A stretch of 64,000 nucleotides of DNA from Chryseobacterium sp. IHB B 17019 (lineage in GTDB: Bacteria > Bacteroidota > Bacteroidia > Flavobacteriales > Weeksellaceae): assembly GCF_001456155.1 (NCBI RefSeq), contig NZ_CP013293.1:1860001-1924000 (forward strand), written 5' to 3'. How positions within the stretch are numbered: position 1 is the first letter of the stretch; every line of letters begins with the position of its first letter. The position numbers and the translations under genes are program-made. Positions 36,471 through 44,998 of the stretch are shown here, piece after piece. Under the pieces are notes generated by a model. It had not been told where the DNA came from and ran no database searches. It saw only the letters and a program-made list of their open reading frames with translations.

Positions 36471-38144
36471 ATGAATCAACTTTTTAGAAGAAAAATCTAT
36501 TCAGAAACAGATACTTCCACGAGTCTATTGAGAGTTTTGGGTGTCTGGGACATCGTGTTTTTTGGTATTGCGGCGATTATTGGTGCAGGAAGTTTTAGTA
36601 GTTTGGGTGAAGCCGTTTTCAGGGGTGGTCCGGGTGTGATTCTGCTATATTTGATCTGCGGTTTTGCCTGCGGTTTTACGGCACTTTGCTATGCAGAGTT
36701 TGCAAGCAGGATTCCTACAGCCGGTTCCGCTTATACGTATGCTTATGCCAGTTTTGGTGAGTTAATCGCCTGGATCATTGGCTGGGCCCTTATCATGGAA
36801 TATTCTTTTGGGAATATCTATGTTGCTTTTTCCTGGTCGGATTATTTTACCAGCTTTCTGGAACGTCTGGGGATGCATATCCCGGATTATCTGACATGCA
36901 GCTATACCGAAGCCAAAAAGGCCTTCATGAATGGCTCCGAAAATACAGAACTGCTTAACGCCTGGAAAAATGCACCATTAATAGGAAGTTTAAAATTCAT
37001 TGTTGATATCCCGGCTTTGGTTATCAATGGGTTAATTACCTGGTTATGTTATATTGGAGTTAAGGAAAGTAAAAACTTTAATAATGCTTTGGTTATCCTA
37101 AAACTCGCTGCAATTGTCCTGGTAATTCTGATTGGTTTTGCTTATATAAATACAGACAACTGGACACCAGTTAACCCGGAAACACAAGTTGCTTCATTTA
37201 TGCCCAACGGTTTCGCTGGAGTAATGAGTGCAGTGTCCGGAGTTTTCTTTGCCTATATAGGCTTTGACGCTTTAAGCGTGCTTTCTGAAGAGACAAAAGA
37301 TCCGCAAAAAACCTTACCGAAAGGGATGATTATTTCTCTTGTTTTATGTACGGTTATTTATATTGCGTTAACCTTAGTGTTAACCGGAATGGTTGACTAC
37401 AGAAAATTCGACGGGGTTGGAGATCCGCTTTCGTTTATTTTTGAAAAAGGAAATGCGAACGTTGCCTGGATGGAACTCATAGTTTCTTTTGTGGCTATCG
37501 TTGCTATTACGACCGTATTGCTGGTTTTCCAAATGGGACAACCAAGAATCTGGTACGCTATGAGCCGTGACGGGCTGATGCCACAGAAGTTTCAAACGGT
37601 ACATCCAAAGTATAAAACACCGTCATTTGCCACTATTATCACTGGTATTGTGGTTGGAGTTCCTATTTTATTTACCGATAAAACTTTCATCTTAGATTTT
37701 ACGAGTATCGGAACTATTTTCGCGTTTGTTTTGGTTTGTGCGGGAGTTTTAATGCTTCCTGCAAAAGAAAAATTAAAAGGCAGATTTCACCTTCCGTATG
37801 TGAATGGTAAAATTATTTTTCCTGTTATTTTCATTGGCGGGCTAATATTTTTCTATTTCTGGCAACCGGAATTTTTCCACAATTTGATGAACTGGAAAGA
37901 TCCTAATGAAGGGGAATTCAGAGCTTCTATGTTCTTTTTTATTCTCATTAATATAGTGTTGTGTATTTTAACTTTTATTAAAAATTTCTCATTAATTCCT
38001 TTAGTTGGATTAAGCTCATGCCTTTACCTTCTTACCGGAATGAGTCATGAAAACTGGTTCTGGTTCGGGCTTTGGTTTGCGGTGGGGCTAATAATATATT
38101 TCTGCTACGGATACAAAAACAGTAAGTTGAGAAAGCTTAATTAA
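36471..38144 (+). CDS. APC-family amino-acid permease
   Basis: Secondary transporter of 557 residues with about 12-14 hydrophobic segments. The APC signature GIAAIIGAGSFSSLGEAV lies in segment 1 and FAYIGFDALSVLSEETKDPQKTLPKGM in the segment 6-7 region, as in the cationic amino acid transporter group. The inserted loop around residues 125-175 (LTCSYTEAKKAFMNGSENTE) is longer than usual. It stands alone, so the substrate cannot be narrowed beyond amino acids. Confidence 0.9.
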   Translation: MNQLFRRKIYSETDTSTSLLRVLGVWDIVFFGIAAIIGAGSFSSLGEAVFRGGPGVILLYLICGFACGFTALCYAEFASRIPTAGSAYTYAYASFGELIAWIIGWALIMEYSFGNIYVAFSWSDYFTSFLERLGMHIPDYLTCSYTEAKKAFMNGSENTELLNAWKNAPLIGSLKFIVDIPALVINGLITWLCYIGVKESKNFNNALVILKLAAIVLVILIGFAYINTDNWTPVNPETQVASFMPNGFAGVMSAVSGVFFAYIGFDALSVLSEETKDPQKTLPKGMIISLVLCTVIYIALTLVLTGMVDYRKFDGVGDPLSFIFEKGNANVAWMELIVSFVAIVAITTVLLVFQMGQPRIWYAMSRDGLMPQKFQTVHPKYKTPSFATIITGIVVGVPILFTDKTFILDFTSIGTIFAFVLVCAGVLMLPAKEKLKGRFHLPYVNGKIIFPVIFIGGLIFFYFWQPEFFHNLMNWKDPNEGEFRASMFFFILINIVLCILTFIKNFSLIPLVGLSSCLYLLTGMSHENWFWFGLWFAVGLIIYFCYGYKNSKLRKLN

Positions 38145-38276
38145 AAAAATTAATCTAAAATATAATAAAGGGTAAAATTGTCAATAGCAGCTTTACCCTT
38201 TATTTTTTTGATATTTTGCTTAAAAAATGGCGAACTTATTGCTTAACTTTTTTTACAACTTTAAACTAAAAATACC

Positions 38277-38612
38277 ATGTCTGAAAGAATTAAAACTTAC
38301 AAAGAATTTTATCAGTTTTACCTTACTGAACACAGTAAAATGGGAACAAGGATATTTCATTTTATAGGAACTCTACTTATTTTTGTTGTAATTGGATATG
38401 TAATAAGTTCAGGAAAAGAAAGATTTTTGTGGTATATCCCGATCTTTGGTTACGGTTTTGCATGGTTCAGCCACGCCTTAATTGAAAAGAACAAACCTGC
38501 CACTTTTAAATATCCGATTTGGTCTTTGATTTCAGATTTCAGATTGTTTTTTGAATTACTGATCGGGAAACAGAAGTTTACAGGAATTCCAGCCATGAAG
38601 CCTGTGGAATAA
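38277..38612 (+). CDS. DUF962/Mpo1-like membrane protein
   Basis: Protein of 111 residues with the family phrases FYQFYLTEHSKMGTRIFHFIGT and GYGFAWFSHALIEKNKPATFKYPIWSLISDF, matching DUF962. Relatives include yeast Mpo1, an Fe-dependent dioxygenase of fatty-acid alpha-oxidation; the conserved histidines (EHS, FHFIG, SHALIE) are present here. Two or three membrane segments. Enzymatic function in bacteria is unproven. Confidence 0.88.
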   Translation: MSERIKTYKEFYQFYLTEHSKMGTRIFHFIGTLLIFVVIGYVISSGKERFLWYIPIFGYGFAWFSHALIEKNKPATFKYPIWSLISDFRLFFELLIGKQKFTGIPAMKPVE

Positions 38613-38668
38613 ATTTCATTTATTATTTGATTTTAATTAAATTTAAAAATCTCCATGTTGAGAGCCTT

Positions 38669-38681
38669 TCAGAATGACAAA
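38669..38681. repeat. relic of the TCATTCTGA repeat
   Basis: TCAGAATGACAAA matches one arm of the inverted repeat at 10161; the other arm is absent. It sits at the start of a 337-base gene-free region packed with repeats. Confidence 0.5.
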
Positions 38682-38745
38682 CTGTGAGTAAATTATATTA
38701 TAAAATAGTTTTGTGGTTTCTTGATGAATAAGCAAGATGGTATAT

Positions 38746-38790
38746 TCAAAGTTTCGGCGGGTTTGCTTTGCAAACCCGCCGAAACTTTGA
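38746..38790. repeat. perfect 21-bp inverted repeat with TTT loop
   Basis: Arms 38746-38766 and 38770-38790 are exact complements (TCAAAGTTTCGGCGGGTTTGC and its reverse complement) around TTT, giving the apex GGGTTTGC-TTT-GCAAACCC. GC-rich in AT-rich surroundings. A hairpin with a similar apex is at 59783. It has no T tract on the plus strand, so it is not a classic terminator in that direction. Confidence 0.9.
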
Positions 38791-38818
38791 AAAAATATAA
38801 TTTTAATATTATTTTAAC

Positions 38819-38871
38819 TACCCCGTCTTTTTGCTTTCGCAAAAATCCACCCCTTCAAAGAAGGGGAATTT
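38819..38871. repeat. CCCCGTC two-hairpin repeat, copy 2
   Basis: ACCCCGTC, hairpin TTTTTGC-TTTC-GCAAAAA, linker TCCA, hairpin CCCCTTC-AAA-GAAGGGG, then AATTT. Compared with the copy at 14463 both stems keep pairing although their bases differ. Confidence 0.85.
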
Positions 38872-38883
38872 CATATAGCTAAT

Positions 38884-38949
38884 ACTAACCCTCTAACTTC
38901 TAACTTCTAACTTCTGACTTCTAGCTTCTAACCTCTAGCTTCCAGCCCC
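38884..38949 (-). repeat. post-stop heptad array 2
   Basis: Right after the TAA of the transglutaminase-like gene the sense strand reads GGGGCTGGAAGCTAGAGG and then about nine units of the type TTAGAAG/CTAGAAG. There is no facing complementary arm, unlike the arrays at 43283 and 46557. Confidence 0.85.
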
Positions 38950-40971
38950 TTATTTAAACCTCTTCTTAAAACTAAACTTCAGCCTGTTCATTAAGCCCGG
39001 TTCGATAATATCAACCCCTAATCCGAAATTGCTATCCGCTATCATATGATGATCTGTCCTGAACTTCTCGAACTCACTTTGAGGAATCTCAAGATTAACC
39101 AAAGGTTTATAATCAATATTAACTGTTGCTCCGTTTTTAGTAATTTTTTTACGGCTTGTAAAATCAAAATATGGATTTTGGATCGTACTTTCCTGTGCTG
39201 TATATTTTTCTTCCGTATCAATTTTTTGGTCCGTATAAAGATTAATTTCATACTTTTCACTGTCGAAATTATGCCAGAAGGTGAGATCTTTATGCATAAA
39301 ATCCCTTGCACTTGCCTTCACAACGTTTCGGTCAAAATACATTAGGAAACGATTATTTTTCGGGTCTGTATAATATGGATTTTCAATGGTTGAGCGATAT
39401 TGAATTTTAAACTCATTCAACTTTTTATCATCACTGACAATGTCTATTGAAGCATCTTTGAAGATATTTCTGACATCCGTTCCATTCCTGTCACCAGAGT
39501 AATTCAAACTATAAAAAAGGAAATTATTCCAGCTGTCGACAACTTCCCTTTTATTGGTATTTTTAAAATATCTACGCATGGCATTGGCGCGATTTCCTTT
39601 ATACGTGGTCGTCAAAACCAATTGTCCGGTTGTATTCTTGGCATTAAACTCAACTTTTTCATCGATACAGTAATACGGAAATTTATACGGCTTTCTTTCT
39701 TTTAATTCCTGATCCGGTTTCACTTCAAGATAGTGCATAAAATAGATAAATCCACGATTTTCAAGTAACCCGAACTCATCACGGATGGTAGCATCTACAA
39801 AATATTCTTCGCCTTTATGGTTAATTTTAACAATAACATGATTAAAAGTAAGCAAAGACGGCAAATAATATTTAATGTAAAAATCAGTATGGAAATTCAC
39901 CAGGACAATCGAAGAATCAACACCGATATAATCAAGGATAACCTTCAGTAAAACAGATTTAGCCTTACAGTCACCCTGCTTGTTTTCGTAGGTAATAGCT
40001 GGCTCCTGAGGCTTGTGTCCATTCATTTCATCTGCATTGAAAATATAATAAATATTATTCTGAACATATTCAATAGCAAACTGAATTTTTTCGTCTATAT
40101 CAGTAATTAAATTTAATTTTTCAACCAGATTAGGAGCATATTCCAACAAAGAATCTTTATTGAAAATCTCTTCATAAATCGGCGATATATAATTCGACAA
40201 TTCTTTCCAGCTGCTATCCGTAGCAAAATCTATGTAAGGAAAAACTTCGCGGTTGGCATCTACGGGATTAATATAATTCTTTTCTTCAAAAACAAATCTT
40301 TCACCTTTATTCAAATAGCTTATTTCCGGTGCTAAAACATTACCGTTTTCATCTCTGAAAAAGGATTTTTTATAAGCAATTTTTTGTTCGCGGTCATTAA
40401 TAAAGGTAAATTTAAAGCTTCCGTAAGCCCAATAATTATCCGGGCTTACCCAAACGTACTTTGAGAATTCTTTTCTTAAAAAATCACGATCTGTAAAAGC
40501 TTTTACTCTGGAATCTTCTAAAATCAAAACATCATAAAGACGTAAATCTTTTATGGTAATATTAATTTTTTTATTACTGCTTAGAATCCCACCGCTGCTT
40601 TGGTTCTCGCTGTCCAAAACTTTGATTTTCATATCCGGAATTTTATCAATCAAAACTCCATCCCGTAAAACACTTATTCTATGAATATTATATACTTCAT
40701 TTTCTTCCACTACAATATCCATCACGGAGGCTCGTTCCAGATTTGAAGGCTCGTTCAGAGTATAGGCCATGCAAACATATTCATTGTTTTCTGTATTGCT
40801 GGTATAATATTTTTTATCTAAAAAGTAGCAATAATCCCTTCCTTCATCTATTTGCTTTTTTGCAAATTCAGAATCTTTTATTCTTTCTATAAGCTCTTGA
40901 TCTTCAATATTTCCCGCCCACGACGAAGATTTTTCAATCTTATAATTTTCCGTTACTACTTGATTATCCAT
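38950..40971 (-). CDS. DUF3857/transglutaminase-like protein
   Basis: Protein of 673 residues with a DUF3857-like N-terminal beta domain (about 60-270) and a transglutaminase core at about 290-420. The expected Cys-His-Asp triad is visible as QGDCKAKS, FNHVIVKI and FVDAT. A beta-rich C-terminal part follows. No signal peptide or lipobox is seen at the start MDNQVVTENYKIEKSSSW, although most relatives in Bacteroidota are exported, so either the protein is cytosolic or the true start differs. The substrate may be a peptide bond or cross-link; unknown. Confidence 0.83.
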   Translation of the reverse strand: MDNQVVTENYKIEKSSSWAGNIEDQELIERIKDSEFAKKQIDEGRDYCYFLDKKYYTSNTENNEYVCMAYTLNEPSNLERASVMDIVVEENEVYNIHRISVLRDGVLIDKIPDMKIKVLDSENQSSGGILSSNKKINITIKDLRLYDVLILEDSRVKAFTDRDFLRKEFSKYVWVSPDNYWAYGSFKFTFINDREQKIAYKKSFFRDENGNVLAPEISYLNKGERFVFEEKNYINPVDANREVFPYIDFATDSSWKELSNYISPIYEEIFNKDSLLEYAPNLVEKLNLITDIDEKIQFAIEYVQNNIYYIFNADEMNGHKPQEPAITYENKQGDCKAKSVLLKVILDYIGVDSSIVLVNFHTDFYIKYYLPSLLTFNHVIVKINHKGEEYFVDATIRDEFGLLENRGFIYFMHYLEVKPDQELKERKPYKFPYYCIDEKVEFNAKNTTGQLVLTTTYKGNRANAMRRYFKNTNKREVVDSWNNFLFYSLNYSGDRNGTDVRNIFKDASIDIVSDDKKLNEFKIQYRSTIENPYYTDPKNNRFLMYFDRNVVKASARDFMHKDLTFWHNFDSEKYEINLYTDQKIDTEEKYTAQESTIQNPYFDFTSRKKITKNGATVNIDYKPLVNLEIPQSEFEKFRTDHHMIADSNFGLGVDIIEPGLMNRLKFSFKKRFK

Positions 40972-41168
40972 ATTATTATTTGTTAATATTGTTTATTTGG
41001 TAAAAAATAAGGAGGTCAAATTAACTAATTAAATTATAAAAAACAAGAGTGAAACTACGACTATGCTCAACTAGACTTCGGCACAATAATTGGTTTAAGT
41101 CCTAAAATCAATTCAATAAGATATATACTTGCAAAAGAAATATCAAAAAATAAATTAAATTAAAACAA

Positions 41169-41543
41169 ATGATGAAAAGATTTATAGTAAGCGGAATGAT
41201 GCTATTGGCATCTGTCACTGTCTTTGCGCAGGAATCACCAAAAATTCCTAATCTAAAAAAACTCCCGGCAAAACAGCATCTTTTGAAAACCAAAACAATG
41301 ATTATTGGGCCGAAAAGACTGCAATGTATAGGAATTATGCAAACCGGCGACTGCTATCAGGTAAAACAGGATAAAAGCCAGAAAGAATGGGAAAGCTTTC
41401 CTTATCCTATCGAGGGTTTCAAACACAAACCTGGCTATCAGTATGTAATTTCCGTTAAGGTGGTCCCTTCAAAAGTCGTTCTGGAAGGAGCAACCGAGGA
41501 ATATGTTTATCTCAAAACAATTTCTAAAACAAAAGTGAAATAA
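41169..41543 (+). CDS. exported DUF4377 protein
   Basis: Small exported protein of 124 residues. The signal peptide ends TVFAQ. The mature part shows the DUF4377 pattern: two cysteines in RLQCIGIMQTGDCYQVKQ that could form a disulfide, then WESFPYPIEGFKHKPGYQYVISVKV. The family is often annotated with META-domain or heat-shock HslJ-like proteins. Function unknown. A perfect terminator follows directly. Confidence 0.85.
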   Translation: MMKRFIVSGMMLLASVTVFAQESPKIPNLKKLPAKQHLLKTKTMIIGPKRLQCIGIMQTGDCYQVKQDKSQKEWESFPYPIEGFKHKPGYQYVISVKVVPSKVVLEGATEEYVYLKTISKTKVK

Positions 41544-41546
41544 ATA

Positions 41547-41575
41547 AAAAACCTCCAATTGGAGGTTTTTATTTT
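41547..41575. terminator. bidirectional terminator
   Basis: Perfect palindrome AAAAACCTCCAATTGGAGGTTTTT (12-base arms, 24 bases in all, no separate loop) with T-rich sequence after it, between convergent genes. Confidence 0.85.
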
Positions 41576-42519
41576 TACATATTACCGATATGTTCGTGAT
41601 CTTTCGGAGGTTTCGGGTAATTTCCTTTGGTTACCTCTCCTACGCTGTTTGCCGTTGTCATGGCTACCACAAGATCATTCAGCATGCCACTTGCGGCAGT
41701 CGGAGAATTCGGAAGTAAAACAAGGTTGCTTCTGTTGCTTGCCCCTATCGCATGTAATGTGTCATAATGCTGTGTAACTACGATTAATGCAGATGCTTCG
41801 TGAGAACTTATATCAACACTATTCAGCATTCTTACTGATTCTTCAAGACCTTTTGCAATCTCTCTTCTTTGGTCTGCAATACCCTGCCCTTGCAGCTTTT
41901 TAGACTCTGCTTCAGCTTTTGCAACCGCTACAATTCTTATTCTCTGTGCTTCAGATTCATATTCTGCGGCTGTTTTTTCTCGTTCTGCAGCGTTGATTCT
42001 ATTCATGGCGTGTTTTACCTGCTCATCCGGGTCAATATCCGTAACCAAAGCTTTGATAATATCGTATCCGTAACTTTGCATAGCTTCCTGCAATTCACTT
42101 TTAACGGCAACCGCAATATCATCTTTTCTCACAAAAACATCGTCTAATTTCGTTTTTGGAACCTCTGCACGAACTACATCAAACACATAAGATGTAATTT
42201 GATTTTCAGGATTTTCCAAACGATAGTATGCGTCTTTTACATTTTCTCTGATGACCTGATACTGCACAGAAACTTTCATTTTAATGAAAACATTATCCAG
42301 GGTTTTCGTGTCAATAATAACATCCAACTGCTGAATTCTAAGATTCAGACGCTTTGAAATCTGGTCCAAAAACGGAATTTTCAAATGCAAACCCGCGTGG
42401 CTTACTTTTAAGAATTTACCTAATCGTTCCACCACCGCTGCAGATTCCTGCTTAACCGTGAAAAAAGATGCAAATAATGTGATTAGTCCAAAAAAGACCA
42501 GAATGCCTAAATATATCAT
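41575..42519 (-). CDS. SPFH/stomatin-family membrane protein
   Basis: Protein of 314 residues with one N-terminal membrane helix (MIYLGILVFFGLITLFASFF) and an SPFH domain (VVERLGKFLKVSHAGLHLKIPFLDQI, QQLDVIIDTKTLDNVFIKMKVSVQYQV). A coiled-coil region with EREKTAAEYESEAQRIRIVAVAKAEAESKKLQ follows. Related to QmcA/slipin proteins, which form membrane cages or microdomains. No NfeD partner gene is adjacent. The C-terminal EHIGNM tail is family-variable. Confidence 0.9.
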   Translation of the reverse strand: MIYLGILVFFGLITLFASFFTVKQESAAVVERLGKFLKVSHAGLHLKIPFLDQISKRLNLRIQQLDVIIDTKTLDNVFIKMKVSVQYQVIRENVKDAYYRLENPENQITSYVFDVVRAEVPKTKLDDVFVRKDDIAVAVKSELQEAMQSYGYDIIKALVTDIDPDEQVKHAMNRINAAEREKTAAEYESEAQRIRIVAVAKAEAESKKLQGQGIADQRREIAKGLEESVRMLNSVDISSHEASALIVVTQHYDTLHAIGASNRSNLVLLPNSPTAASGMLNDLVVAMTTANSVGEVTKGNYPKPPKDHEHIGNM

Positions 42520-42684
42520 AGTTTTAATTTTTTAATGGGTCGAAATAACTTGTGTTTTGTTAAAAAAACGGTCAATTGTACTTCTTTAAAGGTAATAAAA
42601 ATAATTCAAAAGAGATATTTTTAATCAGCTGAAATCAATTAAATTAAAATGCAACATTTCATTAAAATATTTTAGGAAAAGATT

Positions 42685-42692
42685 TAATTTTG
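42685..42692 (+). promoter_or_regulatory. candidate -7 element of the Crp/Fnr gene
   Basis: TAATTTTG fits TAnnTTTG, 18 bases before the ATG. No TTG at the usual distance. Confidence 0.35.
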
Positions 42693-42709
42693 GGGTATAG
42701 ATTATTGAT

Positions 42710-43282
42710 ATGACTGATCCTAAAGAAATATTAGCACAACACATTTCCAGACTCATTTCTATTACGGATGAACAGATGGATTATGTCTATTCACATTTCA
42801 ATATAATTAAATTAAAAAAAGGACAAAGCTTAATTACAGAAGGTGATTTCGTAGACCATGAATATTTTGTGATTGATGGCTGCCTGAAAGCATTTTACCT
42901 GAATGACAACATGAAGATGTTTATCCTTCAATTCGCAATGCCGACGTGGTGGGTAACGGATTTTGATGCGCTTTATAATAAAAGCAGAGCAACCATTAAT
43001 GTAGATTGCATTACGAACGCAAATATTTTATCTATTTCCAATGAAAACAGGGAAAAAATCTGCAAAGAAATCCATGAGATAGAACATTTTTTCAGATGGA
43101 GAACCAACAAAGGGTATATTGCCCTGCAAAAACGCCTGCTTTCCTTCATGGATAATGATGCAAAATATAGATATGAAGAGCTTCTTTCCCTTTACCCTCA
43201 ATTGTACAATCTTGTCCCGAAACATCTTATTGCCGCTTACCTCGGTGTAACCCGAGAAACGTTAAGCCGACTTCATCAATAA
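42710..43282 (+). CDS. Crp/Fnr-family transcriptional regulator
   Basis: Regulator of 190 residues with a cyclic-nucleotide-binding-type jelly roll (KKGQSLITEGDFVDHEYFVIDGCLKAFY) and a short C-terminal helix-turn-helix (LVPKHLIAAYLGVTRETLSRLHQ). It lacks the Fnr cysteines and the full cAMP phosphate-binding cassette, so the signal is unknown. It precedes, in the same direction, a five-gene cluster beginning with a cytosolic YceI and is probably its regulator, although a heptad hairpin lies between. Confidence 0.88.
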   Translation: MTDPKEILAQHISRLISITDEQMDYVYSHFNIIKLKKGQSLITEGDFVDHEYFVIDGCLKAFYLNDNMKMFILQFAMPTWWVTDFDALYNKSRATINVDCITNANILSISNENREKICKEIHEIEHFFRWRTNKGYIALQKRLLSFMDNDAKYRYEELLSLYPQLYNLVPKHLIAAYLGVTRETLSRLHQ

Positions 43283-43383
43283 ATGGCTGGAAGCTAGAAG
43301 CGGGAGGCTGGAAGTTGTTGACATTGTTAAAAATATCCGCTCCAATAGTAACTTCCAGCCTCCCGCTTCTAACTTCCAGCTTC
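43283..43383 (+). repeat. post-stop heptad array 3, long hairpin
   Basis: Directly after TAA comes ATGGCTGGAAGCTAGAAGC and more seven-base units. Arms 43287-43316 and 43350-43379 (30 bases each) are complementary apart from one position that can form a wobble pair in RNA. The loop is 33 bases. It separates the Crp/Fnr gene from the yceI operon and could end or attenuate transcription. Confidence 0.9.
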
Positions 43384-43470
43384 AAAACTTCCTCAATTTC
43401 GTGATCTACCTCACGTAACTTTTTCTTTAATTCGGCTGAACTTTGTGTCATAATTTAAAACCTAATCAAA

Positions 43471-44004
43471 ATGGACACAAAAAATTTTAAAGTAAACAAC
43501 GAAAAAAGTTTAGTTGAATGGATCGGTAGAAAAGTAACCGGAGCACACAACGGAACTATTGAAGTAAAAGAAGGAACTTTTGCTTTTGAAAACAACAATC
43601 TTTTATCAGGAAAATTTGTAATCAACACAAAATCAATCAAAATTCTTGATATTGAAGATGCTGAAACCAATGCTCAGTTTGCGGGGCATCTGGCTTCCGA
43701 TGATTTTTTTAATTCTGATCAGTTTCCTGAATCTGTTTTCGAAATTACCCACGCAGAACCGGGTGACAACAACATTTACAATGTAACAGGAAATCTTACC
43801 ATCAAAGGAATTACCCATCCGGTGGATGTGATTTTACAGATTGTAAAAACAGACAATGTTGCAGTTTTAGACGCTAAAATTGTGATCGACAGAACGAAAT
43901 TCAACATCAAATTCAGGTCAGCAAATTTCTTTACGAATCTTGGTGATACTTTGATCTACAACAATTTTGACTTAAATGTTCATTTGGTTGCAGAAGCAAT
44001 TTAA
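43471..44004 (+). CDS. YceI-family protein, cytosolic form
   Basis: Protein of 177 residues with the complete YceI lipocalin-like fold (VEWIGRKVTGAHNGTIEVKEGTFAFENN, SGKFVINTKSIKILD, FAGHLASDDFFNSDQFPESVFEI, VTGNLTIKGITHPVDV) but no signal peptide. First gene of the cluster YceI, tautomerase, SDR, NTF2-like, flavin oxidoreductase. YceI proteins bind long isoprenoid or fatty ligands; in this company a role in quinone or lipid stress is plausible but inferred. Confidence 0.9.
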   Translation: MDTKNFKVNNEKSLVEWIGRKVTGAHNGTIEVKEGTFAFENNNLLSGKFVINTKSIKILDIEDAETNAQFAGHLASDDFFNSDQFPESVFEITHAEPGDNNIYNVTGNLTIKGITHPVDVILQIVKTDNVAVLDAKIVIDRTKFNIKFRSANFFTNLGDTLIYNNFDLNVHLVAEAI

Positions 44005-44038
44005 TTCAAATTTAATTTAACCTTAAAAATTTCACATC

Positions 44039-44257
44039 ATGCCATTCATTAAAATAGATGTTTTGCGCGAAGATCTTAACCGCGAAAAAAAACAACAATT
44101 ACTAAGAAAAATCAGCGAAGTGGTAACAACAGTTTTGAATAAAGACCCACATCTAACCCACATCGTGATCAACGAAATTGAAGATGACAACTGGGGATAC
44201 GCCGGAGAACAGGTTTCCGTATTAAAAGAGCAGGGATTTTCAACCGAAAAAAAGTAA
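44039..44257 (+). CDS. 4-oxalocrotonate tautomerase-family protein
   Basis: Short enzyme of 72 residues whose second codon is Pro (MPFIKIDVL), the N-terminal catalytic base after Met removal that defines the tautomerase superfamily. The rest (KKQQLLRKISEVVTTVLNKDPHLTHIVINEI) matches 4-OT-like subunits, which assemble as hexamers and isomerise enols and ketones or dehalogenate. Lies 34 bases after YceI and eight bases before the SDR. Confidence 0.88.
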   Translation: MPFIKIDVLREDLNREKKQQLLRKISEVVTTVLNKDPHLTHIVINEIEDDNWGYAGEQVSVLKEQGFSTEKK

Positions 44258-44264
44258 ATTAGTA

Positions 44265-44996
44265 ATGAAAAAACAAACAGTAATCGTTACAGGTGCATCA
44301 TCAGGAATTGGTCTGGAAGTAGCACGATATTTTCTGGACAGAGGTGATAATGTAGTAATTAATTCACAAACCGAATCAAAATTACAGGAAGTTTACAACA
44401 AATTGGGAGCAGGCGAAAATCTTGCGATGATTGCAGGAGATATTTCCCAAAAAGCAACAGGAGAAGCATTAGCGAAAATCGCCCTAGAAAAATTCGGGTC
44501 GATTGATGTTTTGGTGAATAATGCAGGAATTTACGAAAACAAACCGTTTCTAGAAGTTACGGAAGAATATTTAGACACATTTTTAAATACTAATTTAAAA
44601 GGCACATTCTTCACCACACAATCAGTAATTCCTCAGATGATAAAACAAAATGACGGGGTCATTATCAACATCGGAACACCACTGGTTTACCACGCGATTA
44701 TGCAATCTCCTTCCACCGCCCCGATTTCCAGCAAAGGAGCAATCCATGCGCTGACATTGCAGCTGGCCGCCGAATTTGGAAGACAAAATATTAGAGTAAA
44801 CACCGTCGCACCCGGATTAATCAGGACTCCGATGCACGATGAAACAATTGACAACAATGCCGGTATACACCTTATTAACCGCATTGGAGAACCGGAGGAG
44901 GTCGCTCAAATGGTTCACGCTATTGCTAAAAATAAATTTATTTCCGGAGCCATCATTAATGTAGATGGAGGAATGGGTGCCGGACACAGTTTATAA
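44265..44996 (+). CDS. SDR-family protein lacking the usual catalytic Tyr
   Basis: Short-chain dehydrogenase fold of 243 residues: TGASSGIG, NNAG, and the C-terminal SGAIINVDGGMGAGH. At the active site, where YxxxK is expected, the sequence is SPSTAPISSKGAIHAL; Lys157 is kept but the Tyr position (153) is Pro, and the usual Ser near 138 is Thr in NIGTPLVYH. Tyr142 could in principle substitute. So the protein is either a divergent subfamily with altered chemistry or a non-enzymatic binder. Eight bases after the tautomerase, two before the next gene. Confidence 0.87.
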   Translation: MKKQTVIVTGASSGIGLEVARYFLDRGDNVVINSQTESKLQEVYNKLGAGENLAMIAGDISQKATGEALAKIALEKFGSIDVLVNNAGIYENKPFLEVTEEYLDTFLNTNLKGTFFTTQSVIPQMIKQNDGVIINIGTPLVYHAIMQSPSTAPISSKGAIHALTLQLAAEFGRQNIRVNTVAPGLIRTPMHDETIDNNAGIHLINRIGEPEEVAQMVHAIAKNKFISGAIINVDGGMGAGHSL

Positions 44997-44998
44997 CA

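Noticed and set aside
43227..43451. 74-codon minus-strand frame beginning MTQSSAELKKKLREVDHEIE
   Set aside because: The first 24 codons look plausible, but the frame then runs through the heptad hairpin and into the antisense of the Crp/Fnr gene. Start lies only 19 bases from the divergent yceI start. Possibly a remnant; not supported as a gene.
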